Shown here piece by piece: positions 22,860-36,372 of a DNA stretch of 64,000 bases (its first letter is position 1; each line of letters opens with the position of its first letter). Origin of the DNA: Osedax fenrisi (taxonomy: Eukaryota; Annelida; Polychaeta; Sabellida; Siboglinidae); the NCBI GenBank assembly GCA_964019155.1, contig OZ025241.1:11951128-12015127 (forward strand), in the 5' to 3' direction. A program made the translations under genes and the position numbers. The notes under the pieces are model-generated. The model worked only from the letters and a program-made list of their open reading frames with translations, did no database searches and was not told the origin of the DNA.

Positions 22860-23085
22860 GTTTTTCGTAAATTGTTGATAAATTAAGTGGTATTCAATTC
22901 AATCGGCAACTTATACATTTCCAGGTTACACCTATATCACTATTTCCCTGTGTCACCTTTACAATTTTGATAGGTTTATCATTGCAATTTTGACAAATGA
23001 GCTTTAGACAGTGTGAACACTCGGTTAGGAAAGTTTTATCTGTTATTTTGATAGTAACGTTGCACTAGTTACAAATATTATACAT
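22860..23085 (-). pseudogene. LINE ORF1 N-terminal PHD-like zinc finger, broken
   Basis: From the ATG at 23085-23083 the frame reads MYNIC, then a TAG, then CNVTIKITDKTFLTECSHC, LKLICQNC and, further on, WKCISC. The spacing is C-x2-C-x14-C-x2-C-x4-C-x2-C-x(~22)-W-x-C-x2-C. This is the PHD/zinc-finger layout known from ORF1 of CR1-type elements, with Cys where a classical PHD has His. Three in-frame stops occur: TAG inside the first Cys pair, TGA after the last pair, and a TAA. It lies upstream of the endonuclease remnant on the same strand, as expected for ORF1. Confidence 0.6.
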
Positions 23086-23099
23086 GTTTTTATCTATTC

Positions 23100-23537
23100 C
23101 AATCTAAGTTAGTATAATATAGTCTAAGTTATCTAGTCTAGTAAAGTTTAGTAATGATTAATTTCTCTAATCTAGCCGAGTCGCGTTATCTTATTTATCA
23201 GAAAAAAACTAGTTCAGAATCTTTGGTAAAAATGGATGAAAAATAAATTAATTTTTTTTAATACATGTACGAATTTAATGTATGAAAAAAACTACTTAGT
23301 GACAGTATCAGTAATAGCAATTTATGACTACATATATAGTGTTACCTATACTACTAGATAATCGTTCTATCAGGAATATGTATCTAATTCGCATTGGTTA
23401 TGGGCGTTGGCTGTGGTTTCTTACTACGGTATATATATATATTATATACTATTAGAAGCTAATGTGCATACAACTTAAATATATATATAAAAATACAAAA
23501 ATCAACGCATATCAATATACATTAATACGCATATAAA

Positions 23538-23592
<55 letters not shown>

Positions 23593-24093
23593 TACTTTAA
23601 TATAATACTTAATTATAAGAATTAAATCAAATAAATAAATATATTATGCTATAATGCAATTAAATCAAATTAAATATATATATATATATATATTAAATAG
23701 AATATTTATAAAAAAAAAACAAAAAACAAAAAAACAAAATATATATTCAATTATAAATAGAATTAAATATACAAATAATTTACTTTAATTAAAAATAAAT
23801 AATTGAATTTAAATTTAAAAATAGGTCAAATAGTATATATCAATTTACATATGATTTATTCTAAAAATTACACATAATATATATTAGTGGGTAAATTATT
23901 TAACTTATATTTAATAATGAATATAATATATAATTTTATAGATAAATTAACGCATATATACACAAATATATATTTAATAAATAAAATAAAAGTACATAGA
24001 ATAAATATAATCAAAAAAAATATGTGTACAAATATTTATGAAAATTACTAAGCTGATAAACACGTCTGCATGGTATGAAGATTGAATGTAAAG

Positions 24094-24124
<31 letters not shown>
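23100..24124. other. A+T-rich DNA with (TA)n runs, absent from Y copy B
   Basis: (TA)n at 23541-23588 and 24099-24130, plus A-rich runs near 23710-23745. No gene recognised. It lies between the minus-strand LINE and the resumption of homology with copy B. Confidence 0.55.
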
Positions 24125-24136
<12 letters not shown>

Positions 24137-24331
24137 TACATTAATACTATGCTATTAGATGTAGAATTTAATAACTTAAGGGACCATTGGAATTTTAATC
24201 ATGATACAGAAACAATTTATGTTAATATATAATATATATATATATTAAATATTTGTATATATTTTATTTTTTTCAAGATTTAATTTAATAAAATTTTCTA
24301 TAAAAATTATCCACATATATTTTCATTTTAA

Positions 24332-24363
<32 letters not shown>

Positions 24364-25286
24364 TATTGTATATATATATAAAAATGTAGTCATTATGTTG
24401 AGTAGTTTTAATTTATATTTGATTATATATGGGATTATAAATTGGAGATTACAATTCATATATAGAGTAATATAATGCTATTTTAATTTATATATATAAA
24501 TATAATATATATGTATGAATGAATTGAAAATATCATTTAGTAAAATAATTCTGATATTAATTTAAAAGTATTGTATACTATTATTTTTTACTATATATTA
24601 ACAAGAAGAGTATGTCTGCAATTATATATTTACTGATACAAAATAATAAGTTATTATATTATAATTTCATAGTTTTATGAACATGTTCAAACGTATTATA
24701 TTATTATTCATATTATTTGTATAGGCTTAAAATACATTTTAAAGTAATATATTTTTATAAATATTTATAATTACTTATTTTACTTATCATAATATGTAAG
24801 GGAATTATCTCGATAGAAGTTACATCAAAAATACCTAATTGTAACATTTATATTGTATAATAATATATTATATAAATATTTATATATATATATATATATT
24901 GTTTTTAATATTTTGGTGGATTCCTTGTATCCAATACAGATATTTAGATGACGTTTTATTTTATAACTTCAACAGTATCCATGGTTTTAACGTGAACCGA
25001 TCAGTTATTTATACATCATTTTATAAGATCCTTATAAATAATATGTAAGACCTTAATTTTCCGGGTAGTTTGAACCCACATCCTACTGCTTGTGTATTTT
25101 ACCCCTTTGAAAACTGAGCCACATATACATTACATATATTTATATATATATATATATATAATATATGTAATAATTTGTAATACATATTAAAGGTAACTCA
25201 AAGTATACCAGGTAATTAATATATTAATAATGATATATATACACTATAATACTATGTTCATAGTTTATGACAATATACATTAGTAG

Positions 25287-25336
<50 letters not shown>

Positions 25337-25763
25337 TCAGATCATAATTAAGTAGTGGCTAAATAAACGATTTTCTAAGTATACACTACTCGAATATTAT
25401 ATGTTTATCATATGTTGATGTTATACTTATTTTCTGAGTATATGTGTATTGGTATTATAATAAGACACACATAATAGTTGCATGTTATTGTATATATTAA
25501 TGTAAACTAATTTTGATATGCAAATAACAAAACCTATGTATTTACATATATATATATACATATATTTAATTTGAATTTGTACAATTGAAAATAAAATATT
25601 ATATTATTTAACATTTTTTAGATTAAATTCACTTTTTGTATTTAATGAGCCTAGCGTTGATAATAAATAGATACATATGTATTGATAACCAATACTATAC
25701 TATTATTTATAATTTATATTTAAAAAATGTAAATAGCATTTTTAATTGTACAAAATAAAATAT
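24125..25763. repeat. Block Y, copy A, diverged distal part
   Basis: Collinear with about 32335-34340, but with frequent substitutions and indels. In a 100-base sample starting near 24590 I counted about eight differences, whereas the proximal part is nearly identical. It contains an old minus-strand SINE (24903-25128). Confidence 0.85.
24903..25128 (-). mobile_element. tRNA-derived SINE, old copy
   Basis: Reverse complement of the family seen at 36082-36373 and 53521-53818. It keeps remnants of CACAAGCAGTAGGA, the tRNA-type B box (now diverged), the ATGGTTTTAACG block and the GGTGGA tail. Copy B has the same insertion at 33363-33540, so it predates the Y duplication. Confidence 0.7.
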
Positions 25764-26613
25764 ACATTATGTATTATAAATTTACTCATTGATAACAAAA
25801 TTAACTGATACCCAATTATATTGTAGATTTTATTTTATATTGTGTAAATTATTTTTATTTTAATTTTTGTTAAAAAAAACATTTTTTATATTTCCGATTT
25901 TTATTTTTTTGACCAAATCATATTTTGATACCCGAAAATATCCAGGTAGTCAATTACCCGAAACTACCCGATATCATATATAACACTAATATGTATGATA
26001 TTATATATACATATTTATAAAAATATATTAAACATATATCAATTATAGAATCTGCATTGTCTTTAGTCATTAATATTTCTTGTATAAAAGAATAATAAAT
26101 TAATTGTGAAATCGTACATGTCAATTTTATTTAAAATTAAAATACTATACATATATATCAATTATATAAATTATCTTCTATTCATTTAAACATTAATAAT
26201 ATATTATTGTATGAACTTGAAAACTTATATCCGTTGTAATTAAACAAAATTAATAATTTAATATTTATCAAAAACAGATTTATTGTATTTGTATTTGATT
26301 GATATATCATAAATGTATTTAAATGTATTACATTTATTTATAATTTTTAGAGTATTTATAATAAAATAATACTTTACATTAATATTTGTATTTGATTAAA
26401 ACATTAACATAATTATCAAAATCAGATTTAGAGTAATTGTATATGAATCATTAATCAGAAATATATTTTTATTAAAGTATATTATTATTACTAGATGTTA
26501 ATTTGTTAGAAAATAACCAAGGCTTTAGTACATAATTTATTAACTGTGCATGTGTATCACGGTCCGTATAGATATGCCTCTAGTATTGCGTAATCATGTG
26601 AAATGACATTTTA
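25764..26613. repeat. Third, diverged fragment of block X without the LINE
   Basis: 25764-26483 matches 1721-2441, including ACCCGAAACTACCCGA and AACACTAATATGTATGATAT. 26497-26613 then matches about 7531-7647, including TTATTAACT and TATCACGG. The intervening ~5.07 kb of X, which holds the LINE, is missing. It lies immediately next to the end of Y copy A. Confidence 0.85.
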
Positions 26614-26677
26614 TAATTTCAAATTAATATATATTGTTACAAAAACAGCCGTGTCCGTATATAATGACTATATATAT

Positions 26678-26718
<41 letters not shown>

Positions 26719-27691
26719 ACGCTCTCCTTGCAGACGTGGTTCTCTAATCAACATAAGAAATAACTACTGTATTTAACTACTGTATTTATAACGTTATTCA
26801 GCAATAAACTTAGATATAAATAACAATTAATAATAATAATATAAATAATAATAGTAATTCAAATAACCGTGTATATGGGTTCGTGTCTTATGTTGAATGT
26901 TATAATAAGTTATATACAATATAACATAGCACTGTCTTAGCTAACCGAGTGCAAACACATACACAAATTATATATATATACATATATATATAATTTAGTA
27001 ATTCGCTTTCGTTCACGTTCCACTTCAGTGCACGTGCATAGCGGCAGTGTATTTATAGAATGATTGACTGTGGTTTAACTGCAATATACGTTCGCAGATT
27101 ATAACTTATCATGAATAACACTATAAATTATATATATATATATATATATATTATTTTATATAATTTATTTTAAATAGTAAATATATAAGTATATTTCATT
27201 AATTAATATAAAGTATACTTTTATTACAAAGTGTACAATTATAATTGTCAATATTATAATATAAAAATGTAGGAAAATATAGGACATTGATAATATAATA
27301 TATAATATTTATTTCAGATGGAATCATACAAAAGTCAAAAATATCAAAGTTAAATAATAATAAATATAATTATATTATATAAAATTATTATAATAGTGTG
27401 ACTAATATTACTATAGTAATATTAATAATAGTACTATTACTATACCAATTCAATGTATATATAAATTGAATTAGTATTATATTTATTTAAATATATATAT
27501 ATATATATATATAATCTTAAAATAATCTTAATATATATAGTTAGGACATTATATACATACATATCAAAATATATACTAATATATAACCATGAAGATTTTG
27601 TATAATTATATTAATTGATATAGCTAAATTATTAGTAGTAATAGCATTACTTTATAAATAAAGAATATTTTAATATAATAGTATACTCATC

Positions 27692-27743
<52 letters not shown>

Positions 27744-28351
27744 CCAATTACCATTATATAGAATGGTTTATACTTTAACAATTGAAATATATAATTTAAT
27801 CTATCGAATAACTTAAATCATGATATATAGTGATATTGATTACACTGGTTGACATGCTTTTTTAGGTTTAGTTTACATATTTTCTAGTCTATTTTTTGCA
27901 TTGATTATAACTATTTAATTAGTTTTTTCAGATCAGATCAAGTTTTTTTTATGATTTTTTTTCTTTAAATGTGGATAAAATAATATAGGTTATTCATATA
28001 CTCATCACGTATAAATTTAAAAACTGTTTTAGTTTATAATGGTAATACTATTATATTAATTCGACTGTGATATTCGCTATAATGAAATGTAATTCGACAT
28101 ATATGGTAACATGTATATTATACTTAATTCATTAATATACAATGGTCATACTTGAAATATAATTGGAGACTTAAAGTTTATAATGGTACTTTTAGGAAAA
28201 CAAGCAGAATATACAAAATATCCATGTTTACTCTGTTTGTGATATATTCTAGCCTATAGGCCAATAAGTGTACATAATTTGATTTGTCATTTAATAGAAT
28301 TTTTTAATTTATTTTAGCCTGGTTCATATAAGGTTAAGTCACGATCGTTTA
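26614..28351. other. Spacer with (TA)n and some G+C-richer patches
   Basis: No convincing open frame. Patches at about 26715-26780 and 26870-27110 are richer in G+C (for example AATTCGCTTTCGTTCACGTT near 27001) and may be remains of an unidentified element such as an LTR. (TA)n runs occur at 26688-26714, 27125-27150 and 27697-27740. Confidence 0.45.
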
Positions 28352-29345
28352 TTAATCCAGGCATGTTATGTATCTATTAATGATATCCTATTGCCCCCAT
28401 TACACATTAAACTTATATTAATGAAGAATTTTGTAAAATCATTGGATTTGGATTTCAAAATCATTTAATTTCCACATATAATTGAAACTAAGTTAAGGAT
28501 ATAATTTATAATGGACCAACACATAGGGAGTATTGACCAACGCAACATTTGATATATGTACGAGAGGAATTTAATTAATATCTGACTAGCATTAGAGTCA
28601 ATTATTAAACATATTCTCTCAAATCATAGATGTACAGAATATGTAAATATTGTGGAAGACTTAAGTCTCAAGAAGCAATTTCTTCTATATTTTATATATA
28701 TATATATATCTGATCTTGTATATCCATAAATATTTATTTTATGGACCTACAAGTGTAACAATTTGTTGACTATAGTGAAGAAAAAGTATAATTATTTAAT
28801 CATTATATTTTATAATGGAAAATAGATACCAAGGAAACTTAATGTTAATATTTCTAATGATTACTGTTGGAGTAAAAAAGGAATATAAAATACTTAAAAT
28901 ATAACAAAATCGTTGAAATAAACTGTTAATCAATGCTTATTATACAAATAACTATGTAGATTTTATTTTGAAACAATATACATTAAAATATATCAAATAC
29001 TATTGCAATAAATCCTTTAAATTTCCGTTAATTTTCATTATTTTTCCTATATTTGTGATTTTTTCAAAAATTGTCAAAGTTAAATAGTAATTATATATTT
29101 GAAATAAGTATGAACAACTAGTCTAGAATCCGTTAACATAACCCATACTTTAGAGAATTTATGTTCAAATATCTGAATATGCTATCTATTATATTTGTAT
29201 TACTAGACCACTATACTAATATACTATTGTATATTACAAATATACATGTACATATTTTACAACTAATTGTATGCATAATTAATATTCTTATAATTTACAC
29301 ATTATAATATCTAATAATACATTGATTTAAATTGTATTATACATT

Positions 29346-29380
<35 letters not shown>

Positions 29381-30303
29381 TAAAAATAATATTGTATTAT
29401 TCAATATAAGAAATATAATTGATAATATTAAATTAAAACTTAGGATAATAAACTTGGATATTTGGGTGCAGCCGGTAAGTGGTTTATCATAAGTATATGA
29501 GTTATTGTTTGATAGTTTCGTCATATTGATTTCTACTTTTGATAGTATATTTTATTAATATATTTATTATAATAACATTGTAAACATTTTGATTCATAAT
29601 AATCTATTATTTACACTTTTTACATTATATTATATTTAATATATTATTCTTTATGCAATAATACATATAATACAATGTATATTGAGTAGGTAATATTGAT
29701 GAAGATATTGAAATTGTATTATGTTACCGTAAATGTTTTACTATAATTAGGATTATTAATCAAACGGTATAGTATAGTATATATATATATATATATGAAT
29801 ATATATGAATATGAATATAATTTATAATACATAATAATTAATTACCAAAATCAATATCTATATATATATATATATATATATAAATTAGAATGTATGATAT
29901 ATAATAATAACATTAATAATAATATATTATAATTTTACTAGTAATATTAGGTAATAATTATATTAATATAACTATAATTAAAAATAATATCTTCAAAATA
30001 TCGCACAAAAAATATAATAATAATGACTGGATTGATACTCATAAATAACTAGAGCTATAATAATAACATAGTCGACTGACGTGATACCAATAAGAACACT
30101 AGTAATATATTCATTATATTAATATAAGAAGTATGTGCTTCGTATTCATATATCAATATATCATAGTATCGTTGGTATATTATATGTGTAAATATGGCTT
30201 AATCATTTATCATGGCTGCATTAGTTTCAAGCAATTCAGTTTATTATGCAAATTCATTCAACACTTGCAATATTATACTCTTACAATATTGATATTATGA
30301 ATA

Positions 30304-30306
<3 letters not shown>

Positions 30307-30371
<65 letters not shown>
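30307..30371. repeat. (TA)n microsatellite
   Basis: About 32 TA units; the matching site in copy A (17135-17157) is far shorter. The minus-strand frame over it (Tyr-Ile repeats) is not a gene. Confidence 0.95.
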
Positions 30372-30378
<7 letters not shown>

Positions 30379-31904
30379 ATTAAATAAATAATACAGATTA
30401 CTATAGCTAGAGGATGTTCAAGACATTCTTCCAAAAGAATGAGAATTAATCCAAAAATTATGATATTACATCGTTGGGTAACTACACCAGGGTCACACAC
30501 AAAAATAGAATGCTTTACATATACATGTTAGTATAATAGCATATACTGTTATTTTATTATTGATATATTTCAAATATTATATATTAATATTTAATAATTT
30601 ATTCTTACTTAAATTGCCATATTTATATACATTACATCTGAATTCATTTCACGTGAGTTTATTTAACAGGTTATATTTTAAAAGCCTGTTCAGTTTGTAA
30701 TTTTTCTATAAATATTGAGATTTGTATAAACTTGATAACATAATTAATTAAATAAAATTTAAATTTAAATAAAATACAATATTATTTTATAGCTGCGTCA
30801 CCTCATCATATTTAATATTGATAGGATTTTAACATGAAAGAGATATGAGATATTTTTAAACTTTGATATCTATAAAATTGGTTTACCTATAAAAAGTTGT
30901 TTAATATTTGTTTTCAATTTTCCAGGATTTTAAAAAATTATTTTAATTTGTAAAAAATGTTATTTCATATCTTATCATAAAATAAATCTAAAAAAGTGTT
31001 TAAAAAATGTGCATTATATTAATAATAATTATATAATATATTATAATAATAGTGTATAATAATTAAGTTTAATTGATCTATAGTTAGATATATTTTATGA
31101 TAATGTATTTATAATTTAATTGGCAAGTTAAATAAATGTATTAAATAACGGTATTTACTTATATATTAAAATATGTATTCACTTTTTTAAAAGAGATGGC
31201 AGATTAAATAATATAAATTATATCAAAGTGACATACTACCATTTTGTTGTCATGCATCTCACTTTCAATTTAATTTATGTAATTCTATATGTATTCAGTT
31301 TTTTCATAATAATTAAGTATATTATTTAAATCTTCGTTGAATGTCCTATATTTTTGGTATCTGTTCTTTTATCAAGTATTGAGATAGTTCCACGAATATC
31401 TAGTTTTTTGGTGTATATGTTATGTTATGTTATTTGATAAGTTATAATATATATATAATAGAATATAATCCAATTTATATTTTATTAAATCAGTTGTAGA
31501 AGAAACATAATTATTAATCTTAACACAAAATAAAGTATATATATTTTAAACTATATTACTGAAATTGAATTTATTTATATAAATCGGCTTTTTATTTAAT
31601 TTTTATTTTATATATATTTCAATATGTACTAGTGTTCCTTTATATATATATAATACAATATCTATTGTAAAAAGTGATTAACCAATTATGATGAAATAAA
31701 TAATATATTTATAAAGTATACATGTTTTTTTATATTCAAATCGATTTCAATAAATGTGTATTATGGAATACAATATATGTATATCATCTAGTGGGCCGGT
31801 CGTGTTATACCATAATATATTATTCTCGTCTGGAGTATAATACAATTACTGTGATCTTAGTAAATTTAATCTTGTCAGTTATCTTGCTTAAAATACTTAA
31901 TATT

Positions 31905-31930
31905 ATATATATATATATATATATTAGTAG

Positions 31931-31967
<37 letters not shown>

Positions 31968-31970
31968 TAG

Positions 31971-32011
<41 letters not shown>

Positions 32012-32014
32012 TAG

Positions 32015-32083
<69 letters not shown>
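31905..32083. repeat. Compound (TA)n / ATTAGTAGT microsatellite
   Basis: Long TA tracts interrupted three times by ATTAGTAGT. Near-identity to copy A ends here and the diverged distal Y part begins. Confidence 0.9.
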
Positions 32084-32088
<5 letters not shown>

Positions 32089-32794
32089 ATAAACACTGTT
32101 TATTATAAATAAATGATATTATTTTTATATATGTGTATATCATATTAATGTCAAATATATGTAATTATTTGTATTGTAGCATCATGTCTTAAACGTTGCA
32201 ATCACAATTATTGTAATAATATAACATATGAAATACAAACATGTTATTATAATTTATATTAATATTTAAATTACATACAATAAATAATTATTTATATATT
32301 TTATTAATTATTTTTAAATTTATATACTCATGAGCATATATATATATTACATTAATACTATGATATTAGATGCAGGATTTGATAACTTAAGAGACAATTA
32401 AATATTTTAAATATTTCTATATATTTTATTTTTTTTCAAGAATTAATTTAATAAAATTTTCAATACAAATTATCCACATATATTTAATTTAAATATATAT
32501 ATAATTTATTATTGTATAATTGTAGTCATTATTTTAAGTAGTTTTATTTTTTATTTGATTATATATGGGATTATAAATTGGAGATTACAATTCATATATA
32601 GAGTAATATAAATTTTGTTTTAATTTCCATTTATATATATCATATATATGTCAGAATAATATGAAAATATAATTTATTAACATAATTATGATATTAATTT
32701 AAAAGTATTGTAATACTTTTATGTTTTACTACATATTAACAAGAAGAGTATGTCTGCAAAGACATATTTACTGAAACAAAATAATAAGTTATTA

Positions 32795-33008
32795 TATTAT
32801 AATTTCATAGTTGTATAAACATGTTCAAACGTATTATATTATTATTCATATTATTTGTATAGGCGTAAAATAAATGTTAAAGTAATACTTTTTATAAATA
32901 TTTATAATTAATTAGTTTACTTATCATTATATGTAAGGGAATTATCTCGATACAATTTACATCAACAATACCTAATTGTAACATTTATATTGTATAATAA
33001 TAATATAT

Positions 33009-33080
<72 letters not shown>

Positions 33081-33329
33081 TATATATATATATATATATT
33101 ATATTTATTTATTAATATATATATATATATTATAATTTTATAGTTGTATGGACATGTTCATCAAACGTATTATATTATTATTCATTTTATTTGTATAGGG
33201 TTAAAATGAATTTTAAATTAATATATTTGTATTAATATTTATATTTAATTATTTTACTTATCATAATATATAATGGAATTATTTCGATAAAAGTTACATC
33301 AAAAATACCTAATTGTAACATTTATATTG

Positions 33330-33340
<11 letters not shown>
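32795..33340. repeat. Local ~215-bp duplication around a (TA)n array, copy B only
   Basis: Both units run from TTATAATTT(C/T)ATAGTTGTAT through ACCTAATTGTAACATTTATA. They are separated by (TA)n at 33016-33100. They differ at many positions, so the duplication is not recent. Confidence 0.75.
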
Positions 33341-33360
<20 letters not shown>

Positions 33361-33362
33361 CT

Positions 33363-33540
33363 GTTTTTAATATTTTGGTGGAGTCCTATTATTCGATACA
33401 AGTACTTATATTAAGTTTTAATTTATAATAAACAATATCCATGGTTTTAAAGAGAGCGGGTCATGTATTTATACATACTTTTATAATATCCTTATAACTC
33501 ATTGTTATGACCTATTTTAATTTTTAATACTGAGCCCCAT
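33363..33540 (-). mobile_element. tRNA-derived SINE, old truncated copy
   Basis: Paralogue of the copy at 24903-25128, further shortened. It keeps TTTTGGTGGA, ATCCATGGTTTTAA and GAGCC(C)CATAT blocks, but the B-box region is deleted. Confidence 0.6.
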
Positions 33541-33700
33541 ATATATTACATTTATATAATATACAATATATGTAGTAATTTATAATAAATATTGAAGGTA
33601 ACTCAAAGGATACAAGGTAATTATTACATTAATATTGATATAAATATATTAACACTATAATAATACTATGTTCATAGTTTATAATAGCTTAAATTAGTAG

Positions 33701-33735
<35 letters not shown>

Positions 33736-34340
33736 ATGCATTTTCATAGATGTATTAATATATTTATATATATTGAGAATTCTAATAAACACTAAAAAAC
33801 AAATGTCAAAAATAAATAAAAATATATTAGAAATGTAGTGTATGACTAATAATGATTACGAGAATACCAGTTTATACATTCTATAATTTATTTAACGAAT
33901 AAATCTCTTTATAACTAAACTAACTAACAACATGCAATCCCAGATCATCAGATCATATTTAAGAGTGACTAAATACACGATTTTCTAATCTTATCATATG
34001 TAGGATATACGTTTATGTTATACCTATATTCTGATCATCTGTTTATTGGGATTATAATAACTCACACATTATAGTTAAATGATATTGTATATATTATCAT
34101 GAACTCATTTTTATAAAAAATAATCTAACCTATATTTATATACATATATTTAATTTGAATTTTTACAATTGAAAGTAAAATATTATATTTTATTTAACAT
34201 TTTTTAGATTATATTCACTTTTCATATTTAATGAGACTAACTTTGATAATTTAAGAGATACATATGTATTTATAACCATTACTATATTATTCTTTATATT
34301 TTATATTTACATAATTTAAATAGTATTTTAATTGTACAAA

Positions 34341-34634
34341 ATAAAATATAAAATATTATCATTAAAATCTTGTATTAGAAATAATACCAAGAAATGGTGA
34401 TGATGACAATATTATGGATGTGGTTAGTATTACTATATATTTAAAGTATATATTTAATATAAATATGTATTTTTGTTAATATAAAGTACAATTTTAAGAA
34501 AAATGTAATAATATTTTTATCATGTCACATATTCTCAAGTTAAAATTTAATACAATAGGCTACATTATTTATATAAATTTAATCGTAATCATAAATTAAA
34601 ATTATTATTAATTATAATATAATTATATGTATCA

Positions 34635-34717
<83 letters not shown>

Positions 34718-34929
34718 TGATATTTAAAACATTGTCATTTAATTATTTAATTATTTAATAAATACTGGATGTCTAACATTTTTTTTTTAATAAATTCAAG
34801 TTATTGAAAGTTAAAAATACATTCAAGTTAAAAAAACTGTATAACATTCAAGTTATTTTTGTGTTTAACATAGGCGACACAACTTCACAAAGTAACTTAG
34901 ACCAATTCTCTATTATGACAATTTTCAAA
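34341..34929. other. A+T-rich spacer with long (TA)n
   Basis: (TA)n at 34641-34710. No gene recognised. Confidence 0.6.
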
Positions 34930-35745
34930 TATATTTAAAAAGATAAATCGAAAATATGAATTCATGAATACATTTTCTAAGATTAGTGGATTTAAATTTG
35001 GATATAAGCAAAACATTATTACAAATATTGATTACAATTATCTTACAAAAAATATTACTAATAACGTGGAAAATAGATTATTATCAGCTATTTTATCAAG
35101 TGAGCATTGTATAGCCTTTGATACAACAGAGTATACATTACTGTTACTTAAATTGGAAAATAATATTTTTAAAAGGGTTGAAAAGATTTTTGTAATAGTT
35201 ATCTTAAAAATTGAATTCAATGTGTGATATTTAATGATACTAAGTCTGATTTTAGTAATAATAATATTGATATTCCTCGTGGGTCCTCATGGTTCTGTTT
35301 TGGGTAATATATTTTTTAATATATTTTTTAATGAATGTCATATTGTTTTTAATTCTTAAATTCCTTTTATTCGCTGACGATACTAATTAAATTTATGCAT
35401 TATACTCTTACATTAACTATGCATAATTAACATAATAAATTAAATATTTAGTTTTCAGAAAATAAACTAAATATTAACATAGATAAATCATCTTATATGT
35501 TCATACATCTTATATGTTAATACATGCTAAGTGTAATGATAACAAATATATTACTAATTTTGTTTTACATTTAAATGATAATATAAGTAATATCGTACAA
35601 TATTATACATTTTTAGGAATAGCTATAGATAAGAAATTATATTGGAAAAAACATATAGAGATTAAGCTTTATAAAGATGTATTAATTATACATAAATTAA
35701 ATATTCGCTACTATAAAATCATTACAAATAATTTATAATACATCA
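34930..35745 (+). pseudogene. LINE RT relic (Jockey/CR1-group)
   Basis: The order of fragments matches RT: IAFDTTEYTLLLLKLENNIF (35107-35170, like AFDTxxHxLLLxKL), a frameshifted P(R/Q)GS then GSVLGNIFFNIFFNE near 35275-35335, FADDTN near 35372, and FLGIAIDKKLYWKKHI near 35610-35660. In-frame stops and frameshifts occur between all of them. No endonuclease part is seen upstream. This is a decayed internal fragment, more diverged than the X-block LINE. Confidence 0.7.
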
Positions 35746-35811
35746 TCTAAATTATAGTAATACTAAATTAAATATATATATATATAAATAAATAGTATGG
35801 GGTCGATGGAT

Positions 35812-36062
35812 CAGTGGGACAACCAAAAGCTAGTAAGCCAGATGTCCTGGGTTCGACTCCAGGCACTTATTGTTCTCTTGTGTTTATCAATAATTTAATA
35901 AACGATAAATCAAAACACAAGAACAAAAATGTTACTATTTGTTTTGTATTGCCCTGGTCTCTTCACAGTTATCTATAACATATACAAGTCTATTACTTTT
36001 TGAGGGGTCAATTTGTATCCGCTTTTATTATATGTTTTATTCAATAAATAAATATGATTATT
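35812..36062 (+). mobile_element. tRNA-derived SINE, second family
   Basis: An A-box-like TGGATCAGTGGG (35827-35838) and a perfect B box GGTTCGACTCC inside the T-arm CCTGGGTTCGACTCCAGG (35849-35866). The acceptor ends do not pair, so it is not a functional tRNA gene. The body ends in TTGTATCCGCTTT...TATTCAATAAATA. A similar tail occurs at about 577-632 (TTGTATCCGCTTTTTGTATT), suggesting a shared 3' end family. Confidence 0.6.
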
Positions 36063-36081
36063 ATATATATATATATATATA

Positions 36082-36372
36082 TTTTGTTATTGTCATTTTT
36101 TATTTGGTGCTTTCATCCCATCCAGGAACTTAGATGAAGTTTTCACTTATAACCATATATGTCTCTAATGTCCCTTCGAAGCCGCTCTCATGTTAAGGCA
36201 TCCATTGTTTTAACGAGAGACGATCATTTATTTATACACAATTATATAATATCACTTCTAAATAATATTTTAAGACCCATTTTATAAAATTAATTAATGG
36301 TCCGGACGAGGGTCGAACCCGTGTCCTACTGCTTGTGTGTCTGACGCCTTAGCCACTGAGCCACACAGGCAG

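Larger units (their letters stand above)
19945..23090 (-). mobile_element. CR1/L2-group LINE, minus strand, inactive, only in Y copy A
   Basis: From high to low coordinate: an ORF1 zinc-finger remnant (from 23085), an endonuclease remnant, complete but stop-ridden RT, an ORF2 C terminus ending at 20051, and a 3' UTR ending near 19945 in GTCTAAATAAAATTTC followed by TTC-rich sequence. The TCTAAATAAA block is shared with the X-block LINE 3' end. Copy B passes from 19900-like sequence (to about 32330) straight to 24125-like sequence, so this element and its flanking (TA)n DNA are absent there. Confidence 0.8.
28352..32083. repeat. Segmental duplication block Y, copy B, near-identical part
   Basis: Matches 10984-12086 and 16267 to about 19580. 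The join at 29444-29455 replaces 4.18 kb of copy A by the 7 bases GGATAAT. Smaller deletions relative to A lie near 30950 and 31235, and the 380-bp tandem pair is reduced to one unit (30600-30945). Confidence 0.9.
32084..34340. repeat. Block Y, copy B, diverged distal part
   Basis: 32084-32330 is related to about 19600-19900, then 32335-34340 to 24125-25763. Includes the old SINE at 33363-33540 and a local duplication (32795-33014 and 33131-33340) that copy A has only once (24655-24880). Confidence 0.85.

Noticed and set aside
35812..35885. Functional tRNA gene
   Set aside because: A and B boxes and the T arm are good, but the acceptor ends do not pair and it continues into a SINE body.
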